Assembly (NCBI RefSeq): GCF_004344915.1
Contig: NZ_SKFG01000002.1
Coordinates: 248,001 to 312,000 of the forward strand
Origin: Paenibacillus albiflavus
GTDB taxonomy: Bacteria; Bacillota; Bacilli; Paenibacillales; NBRC-103111
Length of the DNA: 64,000 nucleotides
Reading direction: 5' to 3'
A program made the position numbers and the translations under genes. The notes under the pieces are model-generated. The model saw only the letters and a program-made list of their open reading frames with translations. It searched no databases and was not told the DNA's origin. Of this stretch, positions 34,281 to 42,700 are shown piece after piece (position 1 is the stretch's first letter; each line of letters begins with the position of its first letter).

Positions 34281-36158
34281 ATGCTGTTCAAAATTTCTCT
34301 ATCTAGTATGCGTAAAATGATGAAGGACTACATCGTACTGCTCGTTGGTTTGGTCATCTCTATTTCGATTTTCTATATGTTTCAGACGTTAGCGGTAAAT
34401 GAAACCTTTATTAAATCGAATTCCATGATCAATTCAATTGCACTCGTATTTATTGTCGGTTCTGTGCTGCTATCGATCATTACTTTTTTCTATATTATTT
34501 ACGCGAACTCATTTCTTCTATCGCTTAGAAGGAAGGAATTCGGCATGTATATGACGCTTGGTGCCAAGAAGGGTAAAATCATTAAGCTTATGTTCATCGA
34601 AACGATGGCAGTAGGGATTATAGCTTTAATTATAGGCATTGTGCTTGGCACAGGAATGGCGCAAATTGTAGGAAACTTGCTGATGAATCAGTTAGACTTT
34701 GCTTCGTCTGATTATCATCCATTCTATATGCCAGCTGTAGGACTTACCGTTGCATTTTTTATTATCATATTCTTCATAACGGCGCTACTAAATGCATTTA
34801 AGCTTGCTCGTACCACGATCTTGAATCTTGTTCATGCCGATTCGCAGCAAGATCGCATTGAGAAAAAGCGTCGCTTTACCTTCTTAATTGCTATTTTGGC
34901 ATTGATTTTCCTAAGTGCAGGGTACTATGCGATTGTGCATATGGAGCAATTGGCGGAAATGGGTTTACTTATAGGTACTTTTGCTACGACAATTGGTACG
35001 TATTTATTCTTTATTGCTGTACTTCCATTTATTGTTAATCTTCTAAAAAATAATGAGAAACTAAACAGCACGGGTCTGAATTCTTTTACATTTTCTCAAT
35101 TGAAGTTTCGTGTGAATAGCCTTACGAAGCTGCTCGCTACAATTGCCATGCTTATCGCACTTGGCGTGGGTGCAATTACAGGCGGTATGGCTTTTAATCA
35201 TAATACTAGTCTGATGTCTGATCTATTTTATGCATATGATGCGGCAATTCATGATCCGGTAGATGCGGATGTGCAAGCCATTGGGAAAATGAAGGTCGTC
35301 GAAGATAAGCAGTATCATTACAAGTTGACGGATACAGGGATTTATTTTGCCAAGGATGAGCTGCTTCAAGATCCGCCGCTTGGAGTTGACAGTACTTCCA
35401 AGAAGGCAGACAAGAAACGTGAACCACAGATCATTCGATTGAATCAGGAACTGCCTGATCAATTGTATAGTGACACTAGAGATGATGTGGACAAAAAGAC
35501 AGCTTCTCAGATACCAGAGATTTGGAGAAGTACGCTTGAATATGAATTCAATGCGGGATACCGCATGTTCGACAAGACGATTTATATTGCGGATCAGAAC
35601 ACCTATCGTGCAATCGAAGGCAATGAACATGTCGTGAGAGTCGTCAAATCCGATGATTTCGTAGCTAACAAAGCGATATTTAAGGATATTAACGAACGAC
35701 AAGTCAAGAAATCACTAGTTGCACAAAATAGTGAGGATTTGGGTACAAAATACTCGATGTATCAAAGCTTGCATACGATGTCCAGCGGGACAATGTTCAT
35801 GGGCTTCTTCCTGGGTATTGCTTTCCTTGCGATGATGGCTAGTTGTCTCATGTTCAAAATATTGTCAGGTGCTTCAAGAGATACAAGTCGTTATCAAATG
35901 CTCCGTAAAATCGGTGTTCGTAAACAATTGCTGACGAAATCGATCTACAAGGAGCTGGGCATGCTGTTCCTATTCCCAGCAATTGTAGGATTGATCCATG
36001 TGGTCGTGGGCATGAATATTTTCTCATTTATTCTCGTAAATCCTTATTTTAAAATTTGGCTGCCAATTACGATGTTCGTAGCCATCTATGCCGTGTATTA
36101 TTTCGTGACAGTTCAACTTTATCGCGGTATCGTTCTTCCGAAAGAACCTACCGAGTAA
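34281..36158 (+). CDS. BceB-type ABC transporter permease
   Basis: A 625-residue permease with the BceB architecture: about ten membrane helices and a large extracytoplasmic domain (about 310-500) between helices 7 and 8. Two FtsX-like regions are visible, the first with RRKEFGMYMTLGAKKGKI and the second with SRYQMLRKIGVRKQLLTKSI. Such transporters, with BceA, remove peptide antibiotics such as bacitracin from lipid carriers and signal to a BceS kinase. The drug cannot be named here. Pairs with the ATPase upstream; a bidirectional terminator follows. Confidence 0.92.
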   Translation: MLFKISLSSMRKMMKDYIVLLVGLVISISIFYMFQTLAVNETFIKSNSMINSIALVFIVGSVLLSIITFFYIIYANSFLLSLRRKEFGMYMTLGAKKGKIIKLMFIETMAVGIIALIIGIVLGTGMAQIVGNLLMNQLDFASSDYHPFYMPAVGLTVAFFIIIFFITALLNAFKLARTTILNLVHADSQQDRIEKKRRFTFLIAILALIFLSAGYYAIVHMEQLAEMGLLIGTFATTIGTYLFFIAVLPFIVNLLKNNEKLNSTGLNSFTFSQLKFRVNSLTKLLATIAMLIALGVGAITGGMAFNHNTSLMSDLFYAYDAAIHDPVDADVQAIGKMKVVEDKQYHYKLTDTGIYFAKDELLQDPPLGVDSTSKKADKKREPQIIRLNQELPDQLYSDTRDDVDKKTASQIPEIWRSTLEYEFNAGYRMFDKTIYIADQNTYRAIEGNEHVVRVVKSDDFVANKAIFKDINERQVKKSLVAQNSEDLGTKYSMYQSLHTMSSGTMFMGFFLGIAFLAMMASCLMFKILSGASRDTSRYQMLRKIGVRKQLLTKSIYKELGMLFLFPAIVGLIHVVVGMNIFSFILVNPYFKIWLPITMFVAIYAVYYFVTVQLYRGIVLPKEPTE

Positions 36159-36163
36159 AAAAC

Positions 36164-36201
36164 AAGGGTGCTATTTAGTCTTCCGACTAAAGGCACCCTT
36201 T
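36164..36201. terminator. bidirectional terminator between convergent genes
   Basis: AAGGGTGC (36164-36171) with GCACCCTT (36193-36200), inner TTTAGTC/GACTAAA and a TTCC loop; A-run and T-run on opposite sides. Confidence 0.85.
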
Positions 36202-36206
36202 CTTCA

Positions 36207-37826
36207 TTATTCAGGCTTATTCCCTACGGTTGGATCTGGTGTGTAATTGCTATTGTAATCGGAATAATGCACATCGGTTACCATTCCAGCGGAGGCATGA
36301 TGGAGGTCATGGCAGTGAAACATCCAATCTCCCGGGTTATCTGCTTCAAAGGCTACTACATATTCCTCGCCAGGCTTAACGTTCAGTGTATCCTTGATGA
36401 TCGGCGATCCTTCGATAGGCTTTCCATTTTTACTTAGGATTTGAAAGAAGTGACCATGCAGATGCATCGGATGATCATCCTTTGGTGATTTATTGATGAA
36501 TTTGACTTTGACAATGTCGCCTTTTTGTACATGGATCTTATCGGTATTCGGAAAAACCTTGTCATTGATGGTATACACCGTCTCGCCATTCAAAACGGAT
36601 GTATTTAAGTTAAGCGTTTCTTCGTGATCATATGGTTGATTGAGCGTAAATTTCATATTGGTTGCAGCGCCGTATTTCGTTAAGTCGAATAGAGGCTGAT
36701 CTTCTTTCCAGTCTGAAGTTACGCTACTGTTAGATCCTTCATAAGCAATTACGGTACGCATATTTTTCATACGATCCTCGTCACCATGCTCTTCAATTAA
36801 CCATTTGCCAGGATTATCAGCCGTAAACTCAATATCATAGCGCTCACCTGGAGCAATTGCGATCAACTGATTGCTGATTAATGCTGGACTGTTCACAGGC
36901 TGACCGTCTGTTGCAATTATGCGGTAATCATGGCCGTGAATATGAAGCTTGTGAGTAAGATATCCAGCATTAATGAAGCGCAGACGCACTTTATCTCCTT
37001 TTTTCACAGGTAGGGAATTGATCGCATCACCAGTTTTACCGTTAATCGTGTAGATGTCGTACATGCTCATGTCATGGCTACCTGCAGCAGGAGAATCACT
37101 AGACGTGTTTGTTCCATGATTGCTGTTCATATTGCCATGATCCATTCCTGGCATGCTGCTGTGATCCATTCCGTTCATATTGCCCATGTTGCTCATATCC
37201 ATTAGGCCCATGCTCATCCATTCATCAAGTACGAGGGTATAGTCACGGTCGTATTGCTCCTTAGGATCTTCCACAATAAGTGATCCGTAAAGGCCACGGT
37301 CCAGTTGGTTGACACTATCCTGATGCGAATGATACCAGTAGGTGCCAGGAACTGTTGCCTTGAACTCATAAGTGAAGGTTTTACCTGGTACAACGGCGTC
37401 TTGTGTCACACCAGGTATGCCATCCATTGCATTAGGTACAGGGTAGCCATGCCAGTGAATGGATACAGGTTCAGGTAATTCATTCTTTAGCGTTACGCGA
37501 ACGGTTTCACCTACTTTAACGCGAATTTGCGGCCCTGGAACCGAGTTGTTGAATGTCCACACAGGTAAAGTAGTACCCGGCTTCACTTCAAGTGAACTTT
37601 CTGTGGCAACAAGCGTTAAATTCTTGCCATCCACAATGTTCGAATCGCTAGTCTGGGTTGAAGCAGAGACAGGCGGAGCCGTATTACTCATATTTATTGA
37701 CGAGTGATCCATTCCCGCCATATTGCTATGATCCATAGCTCTAATGTTTGAACTGCATGCCGTTATGATCGCAGTTAACCCTGCGAGTAGGATAAACCCG
37801 TATCTGCGTTTAAATTTGTTCAACAT
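36207..37826 (-). CDS. Met/His-rich multicopper oxidase, lipoprotein
   Basis: A 539-residue exported laccase-like oxidase. Lipobox IITAC puts the lipidated Cys at residue 24. Copper ligands: HWHG (124-127), WYHSH (164-168), then HPMHLHGHFF and HCHDLHHASAGM near the C-terminus, giving the type 1, 2 and 3 sites. The N-terminus (MDHSNMAGMDHSS) and an internal loop (DMSNMGNMNGMDHSSMPGMDHGN) are Met/His-rich, as in copper-tolerance oxidases like CueO and CopA. It probably oxidises Cu(I) or phenolics outside the membrane. Divergent from a two-component system; a Fur-like box lies 35 bases upstream of the start. Confidence 0.93.
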   Translation of the reverse strand: MLNKFKRRYGFILLAGLTAIITACSSNIRAMDHSNMAGMDHSSINMSNTAPPVSASTQTSDSNIVDGKNLTLVATESSLEVKPGTTLPVWTFNNSVPGPQIRVKVGETVRVTLKNELPEPVSIHWHGYPVPNAMDGIPGVTQDAVVPGKTFTYEFKATVPGTYWYHSHQDSVNQLDRGLYGSLIVEDPKEQYDRDYTLVLDEWMSMGLMDMSNMGNMNGMDHSSMPGMDHGNMNSNHGTNTSSDSPAAGSHDMSMYDIYTINGKTGDAINSLPVKKGDKVRLRFINAGYLTHKLHIHGHDYRIIATDGQPVNSPALISNQLIAIAPGERYDIEFTADNPGKWLIEEHGDEDRMKNMRTVIAYEGSNSSVTSDWKEDQPLFDLTKYGAATNMKFTLNQPYDHEETLNLNTSVLNGETVYTINDKVFPNTDKIHVQKGDIVKVKFINKSPKDDHPMHLHGHFFQILSKNGKPIEGSPIIKDTLNVKPGEEYVVAFEADNPGDWMFHCHDLHHASAGMVTDVHYSDYNSNYTPDPTVGNKPE

Positions 37827-37860
37827 GTATACACTCCTAATAGGTAAAATTATTGTGATT

Positions 37861-37875
37861 TGAGAATCATTCTAT
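37861..37875. promoter_or_regulatory. imperfect Fur/PerR-family box
   Basis: TGAGAATCATTCTAT matches the 7-1-7 box TGATAATnATTATCA at 10 of 14 scored positions. Position fits the promoter of the multicopper oxidase. Weak; candidate only. Confidence 0.3.
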
Positions 37876-37986
37876 CCAGTAAATGTGTGGAAATCATGTG
37901 TTTGGTATCATTTAGTCCAATATCCTTATAGAAATTACACAATTGAAATGTATAATAGGTGTAAATGGACGGATGGAGGGATTGGA

Positions 37987-38691
37987 GTGAATCAAGGCCG
38001 TATCCTCATCGTAGATGACGAAGCACAGATGCGCAATTTACTGCGCATTTATTTAACGAAGCAGGGGTATGAAATTACAGAGGCCAGCAGCGGACAAGCA
38101 GCATTTGATCAGCTTGCTAACTATACATATGATTTAGTGATACTAGACGTCATGATGCCAGGACTTGATGGATTCACCGTATGTGAGCAGATTCGAAGCA
38201 TATATCAAATTCCGATCTTAATGCTCACTGCAAGAGTTGATATCAAGGATAAAGTACGCGGTTTAACGATTGGCGCGGATGATTATTTGACGAAACCTTT
38301 TGATTCAGAAGAACTTATAGCAAGGGTTGGTGCATTATTGCGCAGGTCTGTATTGCAGCAGCAGGCTATGGAACAACAGATGTTGGAATTCGGACAGTTG
38401 AAAATTAACCCTCTAAGTCGCGAAATCATTATCGATCATCAAACGATTGATTTTACACCGAAGGAGTTCGATCTCCTGCTACTATTAGCTAGCAATCCAC
38501 ATCGTGTATTCGCTAGAGATATCATCATCCATCGCTTATGGAGTTATGATTATGAAGGCGATGTTCGCTCTGTCGATACGCATGTCAAAAATATCCGTGA
38601 AAAATCGACCAACGCCGATCTTGACTATAATCCCATTCTTACCGTATGGGGTGTAGGGTACAAATTTAACGATAAGGGTGCGAGCAAGTGA
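37987..38691 (+). CDS. OmpR-family response regulator
   Basis: A 234-residue regulator. The receiver has the acidic pair in ILIVDDE, phospho-acceptor Asp in LVILDVMMPG, Thr in LMLTAR and Lys in DYLTKPF, all intact. The C-terminal winged helix (DFTPKEFDLLLLLASNPHRVFARDII, SVDTHVKNIREK, VWGVGYKF) is of PhoB type. GTG 37987 is chosen because GGATGGAGGG lies just upstream and the receiver begins seven residues later. TATAAT (37951-37956) is a likely -10. It overlaps the kinase gene by four bases. The divergent multicopper oxidase is a plausible target. Confidence 0.94.
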   Translation: MNQGRILIVDDEAQMRNLLRIYLTKQGYEITEASSGQAAFDQLANYTYDLVILDVMMPGLDGFTVCEQIRSIYQIPILMLTARVDIKDKVRGLTIGADDYLTKPFDSEELIARVGALLRRSVLQQQAMEQQMLEFGQLKINPLSREIIIDHQTIDFTPKEFDLLLLLASNPHRVFARDIIIHRLWSYDYEGDVRSVDTHVKNIREKSTNADLDYNPILTVWGVGYKFNDKGASK

Positions 38692-40073
38692 TGCGACGTC
38701 GGATCGATATTAAGCTGGGATTAGCGATTTTGCTTATTTTTTTGCTCGTTCTTCTGCCGTTAGGATTTGTTGTCGATCGACTATTTGTTACTTTCTTCTA
38801 TAACAAAGCGCATCAGCAAGTGAACGAGCTGGCAGCTCACTATGTCAAAATGTCCGAAGCCGAGCATGGCTTAAGCCCTGATCTGCTTCCGACGATGGAG
38901 GAATTTTCTAAATCTGCGGTATATATTATGAACGCTGATGGTGAACTAGCTGGAACTTCGCGGCACAGCAATCAGGATCTTAGCTTGCTTATTACGAAGG
39001 AAGATTTGGTGCAATTGGAACGAGAGGGATCGATTGATAAAGAGGTGACGGACTCGCATCGACAAGATTATTATGTTTCGGGTAAATCGATCATTGTGAA
39101 TGGACAGCATCAAGGAGGCGTTTTCGTAGCGTCTTCAATGTCAGAAGTTCAGCAATCGATATCTTCTATCCGTAGAATGCTCACTATCGCGGGAATCGGA
39201 GGCTTTCTGCTTGCAATTGGCTTCTCCACGATCTTCGCCAGAAAGATGTCGAGACCACTTATGCAGATGGAAAGAGCGACACGCCAAATTGCGAAAGGAA
39301 AGCTGGATACACGGATCGAAGTTCAATCCCAGGATGAGATCGGTACGCTTGCGATTGCCATTAATGAAATGGCGAGAGATCTACAGCATTATCAAGATTC
39401 ACGCAATGAATTTATCGCAAATATTTCACATGAGTTAAAAACCCCGATCACTTATCTCGAGGGATATACGGATATTGTGCTAAATGAACTGTATGATACG
39501 GAAGAAGAGCGGCAGCAGTATTTGCAGGTCATACGTGCTGAAGCGAGAAGAATCAATTTGCTCATCAATGATCTGTTCGAGCTAGCCAAGCTTCAGGAAG
39601 GGAAAGAACAGCTTTACATGGAAGCAGTTGAAATTTGCTCACTTACGGAGAATGCGATATTGAAGGTAGCAATGAAAGCAAAGGAGCAAGGATTAGCAAT
39701 CAGCTTCCGTAGTGACCTTGCTGAAGTCGTGGTGAATGCAGACGCTGCACGGATGGAGCAGGTCATACTTAATCTTTTGTATAATGCCATTCGATATACA
39801 AAGGAAGGCGAAATATCCGTGCATGTTACACAAGATGAAGAGAATATGAGCCTGTCGATTTCAGATACAGGAAGCGGTATACCAGAGGAGGATCTTCCTT
39901 ATATCTTTGACCGGTTCTACCGAGTAGAGAAGTCACGATCCAGAGTATATGGAGGATCAGGGCTGGGTCTAGCTATCGTACATAAATGGGTGGAGCTCCA
40001 TGGAGGGAATATTCGGGTGGAGAGTCAACTTGGCAAAGGGACGAAGTTTGAGATCAAGGTTCCACTACTTTAG
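38688..40073 (+). CDS. sensor histidine kinase, partner of the preceding regulator
   Basis: A 461-residue membrane kinase. Two membrane helices (about 10-30 and 165-185) flank an extracytoplasmic sensor domain of about 130 residues. HAMP follows (MSRPLMQMERATRQIAKGKL), then the phospho-acceptor box NISHELKTPITYLEGY, and the ATPase N, G1, F and G2 boxes (MEQVILNLLYNAIRYT, DTGSGIPEEDLPYIFDRFYR, GGSGLGLAIV). Start overlaps the regulator stop by ATGA. The signal is not identifiable. The big sensor domain excludes the small-loop BceS type, so it is not obviously the partner of the BceAB-type transporter nearby. Confidence 0.95.
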   Translation: MMRRRIDIKLGLAILLIFLLVLLPLGFVVDRLFVTFFYNKAHQQVNELAAHYVKMSEAEHGLSPDLLPTMEEFSKSAVYIMNADGELAGTSRHSNQDLSLLITKEDLVQLEREGSIDKEVTDSHRQDYYVSGKSIIVNGQHQGGVFVASSMSEVQQSISSIRRMLTIAGIGGFLLAIGFSTIFARKMSRPLMQMERATRQIAKGKLDTRIEVQSQDEIGTLAIAINEMARDLQHYQDSRNEFIANISHELKTPITYLEGYTDIVLNELYDTEEERQQYLQVIRAEARRINLLINDLFELAKLQEGKEQLYMEAVEICSLTENAILKVAMKAKEQGLAISFRSDLAEVVVNADAARMEQVILNLLYNAIRYTKEGEISVHVTQDEENMSLSISDTGSGIPEEDLPYIFDRFYRVEKSRSRVYGGSGLGLAIVHKWVELHGGNIRVESQLGKGTKFEIKVPLL

Positions 40074-40188
40074 GGATAAATTCATAATATATGCTAGCAA
40101 GTACGGATTATGGTAGAATAGAGGTTAAACATTTCTTCTTGGATCAACAATAATTCATTAAGATAAAATTCTAAACGAGGTGTAAAAC

Positions 40189-40464
40189 ATGAACTTCAAT
40201 GTGACCCAACCAGCAATCGCTTGTTTTACGAAAGAATGGGGATTTAATGAAGGAGATCAGATCCGCATATTTGTAAGGTATAGTGGTGGCGGAGAGGATG
40301 CTTTTGCATTCGGCATTATGAAAGCTGCTCCGGTATATCCTGCAGTGTCCGTACAACATCAGAATATTACCTTTTTCATCGAGGCGAATGATCTATGGTA
40401 TCTGGACGGTAAAGATCTGACATTGGATTGTCAAAATGAAGAAATCAAGTTTGTTCTTAACTAA
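40189..40464 (+). CDS. HesB-like (YneR-type) protein
   Basis: A 91-residue protein of the HesB/IscA-like fold in the YneR branch: MNFNVTQPAIACFTKEWGF, the RIFVRYSGGG strand, a DAFAFGIM loop and EANDLWYLDGKDLTLD. The three Cys that bind Fe-S clusters in true A-type carriers are missing (only two isolated Cys, about 12 and 82), so cluster carriage is doubtful. Single gene, AACGAGGTG ribosome site, followed by a TTCG-loop terminator. Confidence 0.83.
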   Translation: MNFNVTQPAIACFTKEWGFNEGDQIRIFVRYSGGGEDAFAFGIMKAAPVYPAVSVQHQNITFFIEANDLWYLDGKDLTLDCQNEEIKFVLN

Positions 40465-40485
40465 ACTAGAATCAGTCATACACAG

Positions 40486-40515
40486 AACTCAAACTTCGGT
40501 TTGAGTTTATTTATT
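40486..40515 (+). terminator. terminator with TTCG tetraloop
   Basis: AACTCAAAC (40486-40494), TTCG, GTTTGAGTT (40499-40507), then a T-rich tail. It lies just upstream of the IF-3-like gene. Confidence 0.8.
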
Positions 40516-40540
40516 GTTCAAATGGGAGGATGAAATAGAG

Positions 40541-41014
40541 ATGATCAAGAACGAGAAAATTAAAGCCGCTGAAGTACACGTAACAGGTATTCATGGCGAG
40601 GACCTTGGCATTATCAGCACGAAGGAAGCTTTAGCGATGGCTAAGCAATTAAAAGTTGATTTAGTCTGTACATCACTGATGAGCAGTCCGCCGCCATGTA
40701 AGCTGATTGGTGCCGGGGCAGCCAAAGAACAGGCACAGCAGCAGCGTAAGCGTGAGCAAGCACCTAAGTTGAAAGAGATTCGTTTGACGCCACAGATTGA
40801 AGACCATGATTATGATACGAAGAAGAACCAAGCGGAGCGCATCTTGAAAGCTGGCGACTCGGTGCAATTCGTGGTCAAGATTACTGGCAAAGAAGGTGCT
40901 AGAGCGAAGGAATTACTTGAGGATTTAATCAAAGAGCTAAGTGATGCTGGGAAGAAGAAGACAGGAATTCAACTCAGTGGTAAACAAGCGGCTGTACAAC
41001 TTGATCCACTGTAA
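40541..41014 (+). CDS. divergent translation initiation factor IF-3 paralogue
   Basis: A 157-residue protein with both IF-3 domains. N-domain: IKNEKIKAAEVHVTGIHGEDLGIISTKEALAMAKQLKVDLV and PPPCKLIGAG. C-domain: KEIRLTPQIEDHDYDTKKNQAERILKAGDSVQFVVKITGKE and a closing QAAVQLDP. It lacks the canonical YGKFKYEQ linker (here GAGAAKEQAQQ) and the AHPELG segment of the C-domain, and is shorter than IF-3 (about 170-180). It is not beside rpmI/rplT, and thrS further on is not followed by infC. It is therefore probably a second copy. ATG 40541 follows GGGAGG. Confidence 0.85.
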   Translation: MIKNEKIKAAEVHVTGIHGEDLGIISTKEALAMAKQLKVDLVCTSLMSSPPPCKLIGAGAAKEQAQQQRKREQAPKLKEIRLTPQIEDHDYDTKKNQAERILKAGDSVQFVVKITGKEGARAKELLEDLIKELSDAGKKKTGIQLSGKQAAVQLDPL

Positions 41015-41047
41015 TCAGTAATAGTATTGATATTCTATAAATTTTCA

Positions 41048-41069
41048 TTGACAATGATAATCATTATCA
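41048..41069. promoter_or_regulatory. Fur box over the -35 of the IsdG-like gene
   Basis: TGATAATCATTATCA (41055-41069) is a perfect 7-1-7 Fur box. It abuts and overlaps the -35 TTGACA (41048-41053), so iron-loaded Fur should block this promoter. The -10 (TATTGT near 41072) is moderate. Confidence 0.85.
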
Positions 41070-41117
41070 ATTATTGTAGAAGTTAATACTAGATTACATA
41101 AGGAGTTGTATAGATGC

Positions 41118-41453
41118 ATGTTAATTGAAACGAAAACAATTACGGTTAAAGAAGGAACATCTGATTTAGTTGTAAATAACTTTAACCGAGATGGAGCTAT
41201 TGAGACATTTCCTGGATTCATAGATTTAAGTGTCCTCGTCAAACGAGTTCGTCGAGGTGAGGAAGAAGTAATCGTCATGATTCGCTGGGAATCAGAAGAG
41301 GCTTGGAAGGGTTGGGAGAAGAGCGAGGTACATATCGCAGGCCACAGAGAAAGTAGAGGAAAGCCAAAGCCAGAGCACATTATAAATGTTGCACATGCTA
41401 TGTATGATGTGAAAGCACAGAAGGGTCCAGTTAAAGCTGACTCAACTATTTAA
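41118..41453 (+). CDS. IsdG-like heme-degrading monooxygenase family protein
   Basis: A 111-residue ferredoxin-like (ABM-fold) protein. The alignment with IsdG/IsdI is clear: IETFPGFIDLSVL, VIVMIRWESEEAWKGWEKSEVHIAGHRESR, where the Trp and the heme-ligand His are conserved. The catalytic Asn near the N-terminus (NRLT in IsdG) is Thr here (ETKTIT). It may open heme to release iron, or it may be a variant with reduced activity. A perfect Fur box at its promoter supports an iron-acquisition role. ATG 41118 lies 12 bases after AAGGAG. No heme transporter gene is adjacent. Confidence 0.82.
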   Translation: MLIETKTITVKEGTSDLVVNNFNRDGAIETFPGFIDLSVLVKRVRRGEEEVIVMIRWESEEAWKGWEKSEVHIAGHRESRGKPKPEHIINVAHAMYDVKAQKGPVKADSTI

Positions 41454-41461
41454 AGGAATAC

Positions 41462-41517
41462 ATGCTTTTGATGATGCCTTTACCTAATAGATAGGGCTAA
41501 TCAGAAGCATTTTTTTA
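41462..41517 (+). terminator. terminator after the IsdG-like gene
   Basis: ATGCTTTTGAT (41462-41472) with ATCAGAAGCAT (41500-41510, one mismatch), then T6; more pairing inside. Confidence 0.7.
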
Positions 41518-41545
41518 TTGTTACCCATACCTACAAAAATAATAC

Positions 41546-41574
41546 TTGACAAATTTATATTTTTATGTTATAAT
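41546..41574 (+). promoter_or_regulatory. consensus SigA promoter of the MBL hydrolase gene
   Basis: TTGACA (41546-41551), 17-nt spacer, TATAAT (41569-41574): both hexamers perfect. Confidence 0.85.
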
Positions 41575-41599
41575 ATAATATTTTGATTGAATACTCTAG

Positions 41600-41657
41600 A
41601 TAACCGTGGTATAACTATCATTACTGAGAAATCAGATAGCGAATACTTATCGGTTAT
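41600..41657 (+). promoter_or_regulatory. structured 5' leader of the MBL hydrolase gene
   Basis: ATAACCG (41600-41606) can pair with CGGTTAT (41651-41657), closing over CTAT/ATAG and a CTGA-GAAA-TCAG hairpin with a GNRA loop (41624-41635). The right arm ends directly before GGAGGAG. GAATACT occurs twice within the leader (41590 and 41641). I know no riboswitch class of this form. Confidence 0.4.
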
Positions 41658-41669
41658 GGAGGAGATTGT

Positions 41670-42371
41670 ATGCAAGTGGCAAGTGGAGTTGAAATGCTAG
41701 AAATTTCGGCTAACATTATGGGAGAAACAACGGTTATTCATCCAACTATAATATGGGATGAGCAGCATGTCGTGTTAGTTGACACTGGGTATCCGGGTCA
41801 ATTAGATATTATACGAAAGGCGATGGCGCAAGCTGGAATCCCGATAGAGCGGCTAACCACGATTATTTTAACGCATCAAGATATTGATCACATTGGATGC
41901 CTGCCTGCTATTATGAATGAATTCCCTCATAATCGTATAGAAGTGCTAGCTAATGAAATTGAACGACCGTATATTCAAGGTGACAAGCTGTTGATTAAAT
42001 TTGCCCATGCGTTAAGCCAAATCGATTCATGGCCTGAAGAACAGCGTACGAAGTTGAAGCCCGTATTCGAGAATCCTCCTAAGGGAAGAGTGGATCGTAC
42101 CTTACAGGACGGGGAAGTATTGCCATACTGCGGTGGACTTACAGTCATAAATACACCTGGGCATACGCCAGGACATATTAGTCTCTATCATCAAGCGAGT
42201 CAGACTCTAATTGCAGGCGATGCTATGTTCATCGTAGACGGGAAGCTTGCTCTACCAGATCCGAAGACGACGATCGATATGGAAGCGGCAGAGGAATCCG
42301 TCAAGAAGATTCAGGAATACGATTATAAACAGATGATTTGTTATCATGGCGGATTATATATTCGTTCTTAA
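41670..42371 (+). CDS. MBL-fold metallo-hydrolase (YflN-like)
   Basis: A 233-residue metallo-beta-lactamase-fold hydrolase. The metal motif reads THQDIDHIG, so the second His of HxHxDH is Asp, as in the YflN-like subgroup. The other ligands are in NTPGHTPGHIS, IAGDAMF and YHGG. No signal peptide. The ATG follows GGAGGAG by six bases. It is expressed from a perfect promoter through a leader of about 90 bases that folds. The substrate is unknown; lactonase, thioesterase and glyoxalase-II-like activities all occur in the superfamily. Confidence 0.88.
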   Translation: MQVASGVEMLEISANIMGETTVIHPTIIWDEQHVVLVDTGYPGQLDIIRKAMAQAGIPIERLTTIILTHQDIDHIGCLPAIMNEFPHNRIEVLANEIERPYIQGDKLLIKFAHALSQIDSWPEEQRTKLKPVFENPPKGRVDRTLQDGEVLPYCGGLTVINTPGHTPGHISLYHQASQTLIAGDAMFIVDGKLALPDPKTTIDMEAAEESVKKIQEYDYKQMICYHGGLYIRS

Positions 42372-42700
42372 TATATAGATGAAGAAGGCATTGCATCCTT
42401 TGCGGCAGTGCTTTTTTTTTTGTTTAGGCCAAAAAGTAAATTTATGAAGAATAATCATCGTATTGAAGAAAACAGTTGCGAAAAGAACGTTAGCGCTGAC
42501 TAATAGAAACACTGATTTTAGAAAATTAGGTAGAATCGGTAGAATGGAAATCCTTAACGATCTCATGTATTTTTACCGCCGCAAACATTTGACATTCTGT
42601 TTTTGATCTAATAGATTTAATAAGGATAAGTTACGATCAGATCATCACTGCCTTCAACCGACAGCTTGGTGAAGACATAAATATATGGAGGTATACAACC
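42372..42700 (+). other. intergenic region: terminator, then promoter of the nitroreductase gene
   Basis: 42388-42421 holds a terminator (GGCATTGC against GCAGTGC with one mismatch, then T10). TTGACA (42589-42594), a 17-nt spacer and TAGATT (42612-42617) are a likely promoter, giving a leader of about 80 bases. The stretch 42425-42585 shows no convincing gene or repeat. Confidence 0.6.

Noticed and set aside
35223-35702. 159-codon minus-strand frame inside the BceB permease gene
   Set aside because: Antisense shadow of a clear permease; low-complexity Ile/Leu/Cys content and no ribosome site.
37885-37986. Extension of the response regulator by 34 codons upstream
   Set aside because: The extra residues match no receiver sequence, cover the promoter TATAAT, and GTG 37987 has a proper ribosome site.
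42372-42585. Possible small gene between the MBL and nitroreductase genes
   Set aside because: Only a minus-strand 70-codon frame starting in low-complexity sequence; no ribosome site or similarity. Only the terminator is supportable.
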